DNA from: Rhodoferax sp.
Lineage (GTDB): Bacteria; Pseudomonadota; Gammaproteobacteria; Burkholderiales; Burkholderiaceae_C
Reading direction: 5' to 3'
Length of the DNA: 64,000 nt
Assembly (NCBI GenBank): GCA_029865845.1
Contig: JARXAM010000121.1
Span: forward strand, 19,442 to 83,441
In this document: piece by piece, positions 17,311 through 25,389 of the stretch
Layout: every line of letters begins with the position of its first letter
Position numbering within the stretch: the first letter of the stretch is position 1
Made by a program: the position numbers and the translations under genes
The notes under the pieces: generated by a model
What the model saw: only the letters and a program-made list of their open reading frames with translations
Database searches by the model: none
Told to the model about the DNA's origin: nothing

Positions 17311-18288
17311 ATGGCAGAGCGCCCCGAGGTAGACCCCGAGTCACCGTTACAGTTCGTTATCAACGCGGGCGCGGGTGCCAGTGACATCGCTACTAAGCGC
17401 GAGGCCATTGAGACCACTTTGCGGCGTTGCGAACGCCGTGGAGATCTGCTGTTTTGCCGCCCGTCCGATCTGCCCCGTGTGGCGCAAGAGGCTTCTGCCA
17501 AGGCAAGGGCAATCCGAACGGCGGTGGTGGCTGTGGGCGGTGACGGCACATTGAACACCGTCGCTCAGGCTGCCCACCGTGTGGGTTGCGCCATGGGCGT
17601 GGTTCCGCAGGGCACTTTCAACTACTTCGCACGCACTCATGGCATACCTGCCGATCCGGCTAAGGCCACACGGCTGCTCCTGCATGCAATACCAACCCCA
17701 GTGCAGGTAGCGGCTCTGAACGAGCATCTTTTTCTAGTCAACGCGAGCGTGGGGCTGTACCCCGATTTACTGGAAGACCGCGAGGCCTACAAGGCGCGTT
17801 TTGGGCGCAGCCGGTGGGTCGCGCTGTGGGCTGCGAGTGCCACGCTACTACGCGCGCAACGGCGCTTGCACCTTCACATCGAGCAAGGTGCATCCGTGCG
17901 TGATGTGCAGGCCTTGACATTGTTTGTGGGCAATAACCGGTTGCAGCTGGAGCAACTGGGTGTACGACCGCTGCTTTGCCCTGACAACAGCCAGGCGGGC
18001 GCCCACATCACCGCCGTCATGCTGCGTCCGATCGGTACGCTGTCCATGCTGCGGCTAATGCTGCATGGCGCGATGGGTACGCTCGGAGAAGCGCAGGGTG
18101 TGGAACGTTTCGACTTCGATCACATGGTGGTTAAGCCCACGCTCACCCCCGGTCGTCGGGGTGTGAAGGTCGCCTTTGACGGCGAGGTAACGCGATTGCG
18201 CGCGCCTCTTGATTTTCGAGTGCTCGCTACGCCGATGTATTTGATGAAGCCCTGTACCCCTGACAATGTGGACGGGGCACTGGTATGA
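17311..18288 (+). CDS. Diacylglycerol kinase-family (DAGK catalytic) protein
   Basis: The 325-aa protein has the DAGKc fold of lipid kinases such as YegS and DgkB: an N-terminal VINAGAGA strand, the nucleotide-binding VAVGGDGTLNTVAQ (GGDGT at residues 76-80), VPQGTFNYFARTHGIP, and a C-terminal beta-sandwich with VKVAFDGEV. It probably phosphorylates a lipid headgroup or sphingoid-like substrate at the membrane; the substrate cannot be deduced. I chose ATG 17311 (MAERPEVDP), 7 bp after the DUF3616 stop. The ORF track start lies inside DUF3616. Its stop overlaps the next gene by 4 bases (ATGA). Confidence 0.85.
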   Translation: MAERPEVDPESPLQFVINAGAGASDIATKREAIETTLRRCERRGDLLFCRPSDLPRVAQEASAKARAIRTAVVAVGGDGTLNTVAQAAHRVGCAMGVVPQGTFNYFARTHGIPADPAKATRLLLHAIPTPVQVAALNEHLFLVNASVGLYPDLLEDREAYKARFGRSRWVALWAASATLLRAQRRLHLHIEQGASVRDVQALTLFVGNNRLQLEQLGVRPLLCPDNSQAGAHITAVMLRPIGTLSMLRLMLHGAMGTLGEAQGVERFDFDHMVVKPTLTPGRRGVKVAFDGEVTRLRAPLDFRVLATPMYLMKPCTPDNVDGALV

Positions 18289-19085
18289 GTGTGCTTTTGC
18301 AGATCTCCGACCCCCACTTCGGCACAGAACAGCCCCTGGTCGTCGAAGCACTGGTGGCATTTGCGAAGCAGCAGCGCCCCAACTTGCTGGTGCTTTCAGG
18401 TGACATCACCCAACGCGCTCGCCCAGAGCAGTTCAGGGCTGCATACGATTGCATGTCCCGTATGGGTGCGTCTATGCTGGCGGTGCCAGGTAACCACGAC
18501 ATACCATTGTTCGATGTGTGGACTCGCCTGCGCCGCCCCTATGCTCAGCATGTTGCCGCCTTTGGGGCTGATCTCGAACAGATGCACGCGTCACCCGACC
18601 TGATCGTGGTGGGCGTCAACACCACCCGTCCCTGGCGGCACAAGCATGGCGAAGTGTCAGCACAACAGATTGAGCGCGTAGAGGGCATCCTTGCGAGCGC
18701 AGATTCCAAGCAGTTGCGCGTAGTAGTCGTGCATCAGCCTCTCGCCGTCACGCGCCCCCAAGATGTGCCCAACTTGATGCGTGGCCGCGCTGCCGCTCTG
18801 CGGCGCTGGGCTGCCGCCGGAGCCGACATCGTCATGGGCGGGCACATCCATTTGCCCTATGTATTGGCAATGCCGGGCTTGGCGCGCCCCTTATGGGTGG
18901 TGCAGGCGGGTACCGCTGTCTCTTCGCGCGTACGCCCGGGCGTGCCGAACTCGGTCAACCTGCTGCGCTGGGGCGCTGCTTCAGAGGCGGGTTGTTGCCG
19001 TGTCGAGCAATGGGACTTTTCGGATGCGAATCAGACATTTGTCTGCTGCAAGGTCACTGACATCAGACCGATACGCAATGATTAA
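18285..19085 (+). CDS. Calcineurin-like metallophosphoesterase
   Basis: The 266-aa protein has the complete metallophosphoesterase motif set: D9 and H11 (QISDPHFG), D40 (LSGDITQ), N70-H71 (VPGNHD), a lone His in VVVHQPLAV, and GGHIHLPYV. That supports a dinuclear metal phosphohydrolase. The family includes cyclic nucleotide, glycerophosphodiester and UDP-diacylglucosamine hydrolases, and the substrate is not evident here. Coupling to a diacylglycerol kinase-like gene by ATGA overlap suggests that the pair act on related phospho-lipids or that one removes what the other makes. Confidence 0.85.
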   Translation: MSVLLQISDPHFGTEQPLVVEALVAFAKQQRPNLLVLSGDITQRARPEQFRAAYDCMSRMGASMLAVPGNHDIPLFDVWTRLRRPYAQHVAAFGADLEQMHASPDLIVVGVNTTRPWRHKHGEVSAQQIERVEGILASADSKQLRVVVVHQPLAVTRPQDVPNLMRGRAAALRRWAAAGADIVMGGHIHLPYVLAMPGLARPLWVVQAGTAVSSRVRPGVPNSVNLLRWGAASEAGCCRVEQWDFSDANQTFVCCKVTDIRPIRND

Positions 19086-19097
19086 GGTGCTAGACAG

Positions 19098-19112
19098 TTC
19101 GTAAATTACGAA
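19098..19112. promoter_or_regulatory. Palindrome TTCGTAAATTACGAA upstream of terC
   Basis: A perfect 7-bp dyad around a single A lies in the 111-bp AT-rich gap between the phosphoesterase gene and terC, 85 bp before the terC start. Its size and symmetry suit a dimeric repressor operator. I see no sequence features of the manganese yybP-ykoY riboswitch that often precedes TerC-family genes. Confidence 0.4.
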
Positions 19113-19196
19113 ATTTATTCATCTTTTTATCCTTTTTTTAAGAAATAAAATCGGGCAGCTATTTCACTACTTTTGCAAACGACTTAAGGACACATC

Positions 19197-20192
19197 GTGG
19201 AAGCACTTATCCCTTTTCTCACCGCTGACTTTTTGGGTCATCCCGCCTGGATATGGCTTACCTTTGTCGTCGTGGTCGTGGCACTGCTGGCCTTCGACCT
19301 TGGCGTGTTGCACAAAGATGACAAAGAAATCGGCGTCCAAGAGAGCCTATTGCTCTCCGCAGGCTACATCTCCGCTGCTTTGATTTTCGGTGCCTGGATC
19401 TGGTGGTACCTGGGTGCGCAAAGTGGCATGGACTACTACACAGGCTTTTTGATCGAGAAGTCGCTTTCCATGGACAACGTATTCGTGATTGCGCTGATCT
19501 TCAGCTTCTTCGCCATCCCGAGGCAATACCAGCACCGCGTACTTTTCTGGGGCATTCTGGGCGTGATCGTTTTACGTGCCATCATGATCGGCCTGGGTGC
19601 CACGCTGGTCAGTCAGTTCAGTTGGGTGTTGTACCTGTTCGGTGCCTTTCTTGTCTTTACCGGTATCAAGATGTGGATCATTGCGGACCACATGCCCGAC
19701 ATCGCAAACAACCCGTTGCTGAAGTTCCTCAAACGGCATATGCGTGTGACCGAAGGCCTGCGTGGTAACGCCTTCTGGGTGCAAGAGCCAGACCCGAAAA
19801 CCGGAAAGGTTGAGCGCTTTGCCACGCCGCTCTTTCTGGCGCTGGTATTGGTGGAGTTCGTCGACCTGGTGTTTGCGGTGGACTCCGTGCCAGCGATCTT
19901 CGCCATCACTACCGATCCGTTCATCGTCTACACCAGCAATATTTTCGCCATCTTGGGCTTGCGTGCTCTGTACTTTGCACTGGCCGCAATGATTCACCGC
20001 TTCAAGTACCTGAAGTACGCATTGGCCTTGGTGCTGGTGTTTATCGGCAGCAAAATTTTCCTGGTCGGAATCATCGGCAAGATTCCGGCGGTTATCTCAT
20101 TGAGCGTGACCTTTGGCCTGATTGCAGGTGGCGTGCTGGTGTCGCTGTGGAAGACGCGCGGAGAACCTGCAACTGCTATTGGACCCAAATGA
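19197..20192 (+). CDS. TerC-family integral membrane protein
   Basis: The 331-aa protein has about nine transmembrane helices and the TerC/Alx hallmarks: SLSMDNVFVIALIFSFFAIP and ALVLVEFVDLVFAVDSVPAIFAITTDPFIVYTSNIFAILGLRALYF, whose conserved acidic residues in the membrane point to metal ion handling. Family members are linked to manganese efflux, pH stress and tellurite tolerance. It starts with GTG at 19197, with AAGGA 8 nt before it. The next gene, DUF456, follows within 31 bp, and an ExoD gene follows that, so the three may be co-transcribed. Confidence 0.88.
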   Translation: MEALIPFLTADFLGHPAWIWLTFVVVVVALLAFDLGVLHKDDKEIGVQESLLLSAGYISAALIFGAWIWWYLGAQSGMDYYTGFLIEKSLSMDNVFVIALIFSFFAIPRQYQHRVLFWGILGVIVLRAIMIGLGATLVSQFSWVLYLFGAFLVFTGIKMWIIADHMPDIANNPLLKFLKRHMRVTEGLRGNAFWVQEPDPKTGKVERFATPLFLALVLVEFVDLVFAVDSVPAIFAITTDPFIVYTSNIFAILGLRALYFALAAMIHRFKYLKYALALVLVFIGSKIFLVGIIGKIPAVISLSVTFGLIAGGVLVSLWKTRGEPATAIGPK

Positions 20193-20223
20193 AGATTTCC
20201 ATCCAAAGCGCTGGAGTTTGATT

Positions 20224-20706
20224 GTGGATGTCAATATTCTTTGGTCTGTCAGTGCCGCACTCATTGTGATCGGGCTGGCAGGTACCGTGCTGCCGCTGGT
20301 GTCGGGCACTCTGCTGGTGTGGGGCGGCATTCTCGTCGGGGCATGGATCGACGACTACACGCGTGTGGGTATTGGGACAGTGGTGATCATTACCGCTATT
20401 GCAGTACTTGCATGGGCGCTCGATTTTGTTGCGGGCTTAATGGGTGCCAAGCGTGCCAAGGCAAGCAAGCTGGCGCTTGTCGGCGCAGCACTTGGAACCG
20501 TGGTGGGGATCTTTATGGGACTGGTCGGAGTACTGTTTATGCCACTTGTGTGCGCAGCAATTGGCGAATACTGGTCACAACGAAACCAACAGCGCGCTGC
20601 CAAGGTTGCTTTTGCTACTTGGCTGGGTCTGATGGTTGGCATGGTGGCAAAGGTCGTCCTGTCGTTTGTGATGGTTGGAATATTTTTGGGGGCTCTCTGG
20701 GTTTAG
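20224..20706 (+). CDS. DUF456 membrane protein
   Basis: A protein of about 160 aa with four or five hydrophobic segments and two glycine-zipper-like stretches (GLAGTVLPLVSGTLLVWGGILVGAW and GAALGTVVGIFMGLVGVLFMPLVCAAIGEYW), the usual DUF456 pattern. The family has no assigned function. The first in-frame ATG would lie inside terC; I chose GTG at 20224 (VDVNILWSVSAAL), which has TGGAG about 9 nt upstream. It is the second gene of the apparent terC-DUF456-exoD unit. Confidence 0.72.
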   Translation: MDVNILWSVSAALIVIGLAGTVLPLVSGTLLVWGGILVGAWIDDYTRVGIGTVVIITAIAVLAWALDFVAGLMGAKRAKASKLALVGAALGTVVGIFMGLVGVLFMPLVCAAIGEYWSQRNQQRAAKVAFATWLGLMVGMVAKVVLSFVMVGIFLGALWV

Positions 20707-20764
20707 TCCAGTTCTGTCCTGTAACTTAAGGCCCAGTTTTTTTGTAGCGAAAGTGGAGTGTTTC

Positions 20765-21436
20765 ATGTTGCCCCAACCCACGCCGCAGCAGCCAGATCCA
20801 AGCGTGCAGTCGTTAGTGCGTCAAACAGCCAAGCGCAGGTCCCAGATGGACCGGATTGCGTCGGCTCACTTGGGGGCCTTGGGAAATACACTCGGCGAAA
20901 CCGTGGGGCAGGGACCTCGCCAGCAGCTCGTATGGTTGGGATTGCTGGCTATGCCGCTGCTTTTCCCCATTGCGCTGCCCGGCATGGCTTCTGTAGTCGG
21001 AACTTTCTGCCTTTTGGTGGCTCTGGGGCTATGCAAGGGCAGGCCAGTCCAGCTCCCAGCGTGGCTGGCCAAACGGACGCTCAGTGTGCGGGCCAAAACC
21101 ATGTTGGCACGCATGATCCATCGAGTGCTATTCTTTGTTGCGCGAATGGGGCAGCCACGCATGATCTCTTTGAGCCGTCAACCGGCACGAGGACTCAACG
21201 GATTCATGTTGGGAGTTGCGGGACTGACCATGGTGGTGCCTGTCCCGGTGGTCACTTTTGACAACGTGTTGCCCGCTTTGGCGATCACGCTGATCTCCTG
21301 GGGCTTGCGTCTGCGTGATGGTCGAATGATTCTTGCAGGCTACGGAGTAACCGTTATGGCATTGATCTCGGTCATGCTGCTCTGGTGGGGTGGCACCGTA
21401 GCGGCCACCAACCTGATTCGCTGGGCCTCGAGCTAA
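20765..21436 (+). CDS. ExoD-family membrane protein
   Basis: The 223-aa protein resembles ExoD-family proteins (named for Rhizobium exopolysaccharide synthesis): a charged N-terminus, LGETVGQGPRQQLVWLGLLAMPLLFPIALPGMASVVG, and paired hydrophobic hairpins near the C-terminus (FMLGVAGLTMVVPVPVVTFDNVLPALAITLISWGLRLRDG). The start at MLPQPTPQQ has GTGGAG upstream and lies 58 bp after DUF456. The biochemical role is not established in the family. It is convergent with the YqhA gene, 51 bp away, with no obvious terminator between them. Confidence 0.75.
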   Translation: MLPQPTPQQPDPSVQSLVRQTAKRRSQMDRIASAHLGALGNTLGETVGQGPRQQLVWLGLLAMPLLFPIALPGMASVVGTFCLLVALGLCKGRPVQLPAWLAKRTLSVRAKTMLARMIHRVLFFVARMGQPRMISLSRQPARGLNGFMLGVAGLTMVVPVPVVTFDNVLPALAITLISWGLRLRDGRMILAGYGVTVMALISVMLLWWGGTVAATNLIRWASS

Positions 21437-21487
21437 GGAGCGGCCTCCACCGCAATCAATCCATAGCTACCATTCTGGCCGGATCCA

Positions 21488-22003
21488 CTAGTGTTCCCTG
21501 GTCATCCGCTCTGCAAAAGATATCCCCATCGCTGACAAAACGAACGTGAAGTGGATAACTGCCACCATGGTGACGATCTGAATGTTTTCCATCGTTAGGT
21601 CTCCACTCAAATACGTCTTAAGTGCGTGGACGCCTGAGATGGAAATGATCGCAAATGCGAGCTTTAACTTGAGGTTATAGGTGTTGACGTGGTCCAGCCA
21701 ATCGGGCTTTTTCATATCGGTTTTGTCGAAGTGTCCTGTGGTGACAAAGAGCGACACACCTGCCAGAGCCACTACCCAAACGAGTTGAGCCACCATAGTC
21801 ATATCCACCAGTTCAAGCACCTTGATGATGAGATCAATTTTTTCCAAGTTGCCGAACAGTACGGTGTTCATCAGCTTGTAGGTCTCCAGCAAGAACTTGC
21901 CCAAGATACCGAAAATAATTCCAACCAATCCAATGTAAAAGAACAGCATGGTGAAACGCATGCAATACAACAGGGAGCCAACTCCCGAAAGAAACTTTTC
22001 CAC
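21488..22003 (-). CDS. YqhA/UPF0114-family membrane protein
   Basis: The 171-aa protein has three to four transmembrane helices and the family's features: MRFTMLFFYIGLVGIIFG near the N-terminus, VDMTMVAQLVWVVALAGVSLFV, KLKLAFAIISISGVHALKTYL and VIHFTFVLSAMGISFAERM. The function of YqhA is not known. It stands alone on the minus strand between the TerC group and a dead IS element, with about 180 bp of upstream DNA where its promoter must lie. Confidence 0.82.
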   Translation of the reverse strand: MEKFLSGVGSLLYCMRFTMLFFYIGLVGIIFGILGKFLLETYKLMNTVLFGNLEKIDLIIKVLELVDMTMVAQLVWVVALAGVSLFVTTGHFDKTDMKKPDWLDHVNTYNLKLKLAFAIISISGVHALKTYLSGDLTMENIQIVTMVAVIHFTFVLSAMGISFAERMTREH

Positions 22004-22180
22004 TCTTTAGATCCTCAGGTTTTGATACTGCAATTCCAATGAATAGCAGTGTTGCGACGGTGAACGCTCGTCACTTCAATGCGAATTTATCCGAGTATGC
22101 ACGGTCCCTGAAGCTCAATTGCGCTGGATGCGAAGCTGGTGTATTTCTATACCGCTGCTAGCTTCAGCGCCTCTTTCGGC

Positions 22181-22910
22181 CCTAGGGATCATGTTCAAAA
22201 CCCTCTCGAAATTGAGGCTACTGAGGCACACAAATTGCGACCATTGACGACCTGAAACAAAAAAACCTTGGCCTCGAACTCAGCACGCGGCGCACGCGCA
22301 AGCCAATCCTGCTTGATGAAGTGGAGCAAGTCATGCCGCGGGGCGAACTGCTGGCGCTGATCACGCCGCACGCACCGGCGGGCAACGTCAACGATGTGAC
22401 CCAAGGACACGGGTTGCTGCACGGCAAAGAGTCCATCGTGTTTGCTGATGCCGCTTATCAGCGGTGCCACCAAGCGCCCTGAAGCTACAGGCGTGGATTG
22501 GCGTATTCCCATGCGAGCAGGCAAACGCAAGCAGCAAAAGCACACTCGCTGGGGAGCGCTCACCGAGCAGGCTGAAAAACCCAAGACCCGTGTGCGGGCC
22601 AAAGGGGAACATCCATTCAGAGTCATCAAACGTCAGTTCGGTCACACCAAAATGCGCTACCGTGGGCTCACGAAAAACACTGCGCCACTCATCACCCTAT
22701 TTGCGCTCTCCAGTATTTGGATGGCCAGAAGCAGGCTTTTGCACAGGGTGCCTGCATGAGCGCGTCTGCAAACAGCCAAAGGACTGCAACGTGGTGTAAA
22801 TATCGCCTACTACGGCCAAAATTGGCAGCAATTGACGCAGGTGCCTCGTCTGGCGCGACGTACTCGCTTATGACCGATTCTCAGGTTGAGTTTTGGACAT
22901 GATCCCTAGG
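22181..22910 (+). mobile_element. Decayed IS5-like element with both terminal repeats
   Basis: The left end CCTAGGGATCATGTTCAAAAC (22181-22201) and the right end GTTTTGGACATGATCCCTAGG (22890-22910) are inverted repeats matching at 20 of 21 positions. CTAG occurs at the outer edge of each end and may be a 4-bp target duplication flanking a GGATCATGTYCAAAAC terminal repeat. The element is about 730 bp, well short of the 1.1-1.3 kb of intact relatives, because the transposase has a large internal deletion. A partial second copy lies inverted at 15979-16027. Confidence 0.85.
22252..22759 (+). pseudogene. IS5-family transposase, internally deleted and frameshifted
   Basis: The N-terminal part reads LKQKNLGLELSTRRTRKPILLDEVEQVMPRGELLALITPHAP, the normal opening of IS5-type transposases. 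It then jumps to NVNDVTQGHGLLHGKESIVFADAAYQ, so about half the protein is missing. A stop follows at about 22480, and the C-terminal part continues in another frame with EHPFRVIKRQFGHTKMRYRGLTKNTAPLITLFALSSIWMAR. It has lost the central catalytic region and cannot be active. Confidence 0.85.
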
Positions 22911-23137
22911 CAGCAGCATCAGGAACAAGGCGGCTTAGGGTAGGTAGCAAAGTACCCCCCCACTTCAAGCACACCCCACGGGGCAGAGACCATTGCCCGA
23001 AGAGGGCCGCAAACGTACTCCCATATTCATGGGATTACGCGAAGTGGAAAGTTTTGCAACAGTACAAAACAATCATCACGGCCACGGTCAGGTGCAGCTG
23101 ATTGGATTCAACGACGTTTCATATATTGGAGAAACCT

Positions 23138-25279
23138 TTGTACATCAAACCCTTACCCTTGGGCGCAGCCATGTCCGCTGCCGCGTTGTTATCTATTGCG
23201 GCCTGTGGCGGTGGAGGGGGGTCGAATGCCGTGAGCAACATCACGTTATCTGGCACCGCCGCAACCGGCGCACCCCTTTCGGGCGCTACGGCTGTGGTGG
23301 TCGATAGCACTGGCGCAGAAATGCAAGCTTGCGCACCATGCACCGTGCCTGATAACGGTCAGTTCGTGTTCGAACTGAAGCCCGCCGCAAAAGGCCCTTT
23401 TGTATTGAAGTTCACGCAAGAGGGTTTGGACGAACCGTTGGTAAGCATGATAGACACCGCCAAATCTGCAAGGGTCAACGTCTCGCCGTTGACGACCCTG
23501 ATTGCCGCGCGCTTGGCAGCCAATGGCGACCCCACCACACTCAGTGCTTCGGATTTATCAGAGGAAAAAATCCAACAGGCCATGGCTGAAGTCAGATCAG
23601 CACTCAAACCCGTGCTTGATGCGGCGGGTGTGGCAGCCGATGAAAACCCACTAAGCATGAACTTTTCAGCCAACAGCTCGGGACTGGACAAAGCGCTGGA
23701 CATACTGGGTACACCCAAAATCGTTAGAGGCAGCGATGGGAAAGCCAGCGTAGAAGTTGAAATCAAAACCAGCGGCTCCGATGATGCACCCGATGCAAGC
23801 AACAGTTCCCCCAAGATCACGCTGAACAAAGGCATAGCGCCTGCTGTGTCGGGTCTGACACAAGAAAAAATAACTGCTGCACTCCCAAGTGACGGTTTGA
23901 GCCAAAAAATCAAAGGCCTTTTGGGACGTATCCAGGCCTGCTACGCACTGGCCCCGGCAGACAGACGACCCGCGGGAGCGAAACTGGCTACAGAAATTAC
24001 CGCAGACACCTGCAAAGCCATTTTTGTAGACAACAACCCCAGCAAGTTCTTGCACAACAACACGGTAGTTAGCCATGTCGACGCCATATTGCCCACTGAT
24101 ATGGGAGGCCGTTTTTCGGGCGCATTCAATGGCTTCTTCAACAACGTGCGAGGCATTGCATTTGACTTGCCCGAGTACCGCTACACCATACGCAATGGCA
24201 ACACCACGGACTCTTCCAAGCCGATGGAGGGTGATGTCGTGTTTACTGCCCGATGGACGGTGACAGACCCCAACGCAGGTCCGAACCTGGGACAAACGGA
24301 TGTGGGGGAATACCAAGCCCGCATTCAAGGTGACGAGCTCAAATTGGTTGGCAACCAGTCTAAACACGACCTGAACATCAACGCCCAAGCCCGTCGCGAA
24401 GAGATGCCCGCAGTGTCAGACTACGCCTACCTTGCGACCGGTTACAACATCAACGTCACCGAACGCAAATGGAACCACGACAGCAACGCCACTACCCCCA
24501 AGGTCTCGATTTATGAGCAAGTTGTCGTGAGCGCCCCGACGGGCAAGTCCTTCACGTTCAAGCCCATACCCGGCAACAACTATGGTTATCTTGGGTTGGT
24601 TGGCACTGGCGGAAAAGTCAGCGCAAGCGCTACTGTTCGGTTGAGCGGTACCTATCTGAATGCGGCAACCGCTGGACTGCCTAGTGAGCGATTTACCAAA
24701 GAGTTTTGGGCACCTGCAACAGACTGGTCAGACGAAAAACTCGCTGCCATTCCCAACCAAGGCAATTGGAAATTTGACATTACCTTGACGGATGATTTTG
24801 TGGCAGCCAATGCCGCCAACGGTACCCAGAAAAACTCTACCCAATATCGCCGCTCCATCAACCGCGCACCTACCGTGGCTGAACTCAAGGCCATGAAATG
24901 GCCTGCCCTGAAAGACCCCACGCTCACCAGTTTGAGTGAAGCAGCCACTGGCCTGGGATTTGTCAGCATTGGCAGCAACAATGCCGCCGCTGCCTTGGTG
25001 GTGGAGGGCTGGAGTGTGGACAAGGGCGCGTGGGCACCCACTCGTGTCAAAGTCTACGGCTCCACTTGGGATGAAGGTCTGGACGTAGCCTCCACCAAAC
25101 GCAAGGCCACTATTCCGTGCACAGGTTCTGGCAACCATTGCGAAAAAAGCAATCAAGCGAACACTGAGAAGTTTGTGAATGCCCAATGGAATTATCTGCA
25201 ATTTACCGGGCGTGACAACAAACGACTCCAAATGTCGCTGAACTACAGCACACGCAAAACCAACGCGGATTCACAATAA
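23138..25279 (+). CDS. Large predicted outer-membrane or surface lipoprotein
   Basis: The protein (713 aa) has a lipoprotein signal MYIKPLPLGAAMSAAALLSIAACGGGGGS with the lipidated cysteine at C23 and a polyglycine tether common in betaproteobacterial lipoproteins. An Ig/carboxypeptidase-regulatory-like region follows (LSGTAATGAPLSGATAVVVDSTGAE), then a helical stretch and a long beta-rich C-terminal part that I do not recognise. No ATG fits; TTG at 23138 is preceded by GGAG at the right distance, so I chose it over the track's TTG at 23102. It is the only gene between the dead IS and yqiA and ends at a strong terminator. Function unknown. Confidence 0.7.
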   Translation: MYIKPLPLGAAMSAAALLSIAACGGGGGSNAVSNITLSGTAATGAPLSGATAVVVDSTGAEMQACAPCTVPDNGQFVFELKPAAKGPFVLKFTQEGLDEPLVSMIDTAKSARVNVSPLTTLIAARLAANGDPTTLSASDLSEEKIQQAMAEVRSALKPVLDAAGVAADENPLSMNFSANSSGLDKALDILGTPKIVRGSDGKASVEVEIKTSGSDDAPDASNSSPKITLNKGIAPAVSGLTQEKITAALPSDGLSQKIKGLLGRIQACYALAPADRRPAGAKLATEITADTCKAIFVDNNPSKFLHNNTVVSHVDAILPTDMGGRFSGAFNGFFNNVRGIAFDLPEYRYTIRNGNTTDSSKPMEGDVVFTARWTVTDPNAGPNLGQTDVGEYQARIQGDELKLVGNQSKHDLNINAQARREEMPAVSDYAYLATGYNINVTERKWNHDSNATTPKVSIYEQVVVSAPTGKSFTFKPIPGNNYGYLGLVGTGGKVSASATVRLSGTYLNAATAGLPSERFTKEFWAPATDWSDEKLAAIPNQGNWKFDITLTDDFVAANAANGTQKNSTQYRRSINRAPTVAELKAMKWPALKDPTLTSLSEAATGLGFVSIGSNNAAAALVVEGWSVDKGAWAPTRVKVYGSTWDEGLDVASTKRKATIPCTGSGNHCEKSNQANTEKFVNAQWNYLQFTGRDNKRLQMSLNYSTRKTNADSQ

Positions 25280-25330
25280 GCACCAAGACAATCGTCGCGA
25301 CATCGTGAAGTGATCTGTCACACATCGCTT

Positions 25331-25371
25331 GCGCCCCGCCTCCCGGCGGGGTGACCTGCGGGGCTTTTTTG
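25331..25371 (+). terminator. Intrinsic terminator after the lipoprotein gene
   Basis: GCCCCGC (25332-25338) pairs with GCGGGGC (25358-25364) and is followed by six T residues. A nested alternative CCCCGCC/GGCGGGG hairpin lies inside. It lies 53 bp after the lipoprotein stop and 20 bp before the yqiA start. Confidence 0.85.
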
Positions 25372-25389
25372 CGCCCTTACCATCCCAGC

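Noticed and set aside
19086-19196. Manganese (yybP-ykoY) riboswitch upstream of terC
   Set aside because: The 111-bp AT-rich leader lacks the conserved riboswitch segments and a GC-rich terminator.
21481-21492. GGATCCACTAGT resembling a cloning polylinker
   Set aside because: The flanks do not match any vector, and the stretch lies across the natural yqhA stop. A 12-bp chance match is more likely than contamination.
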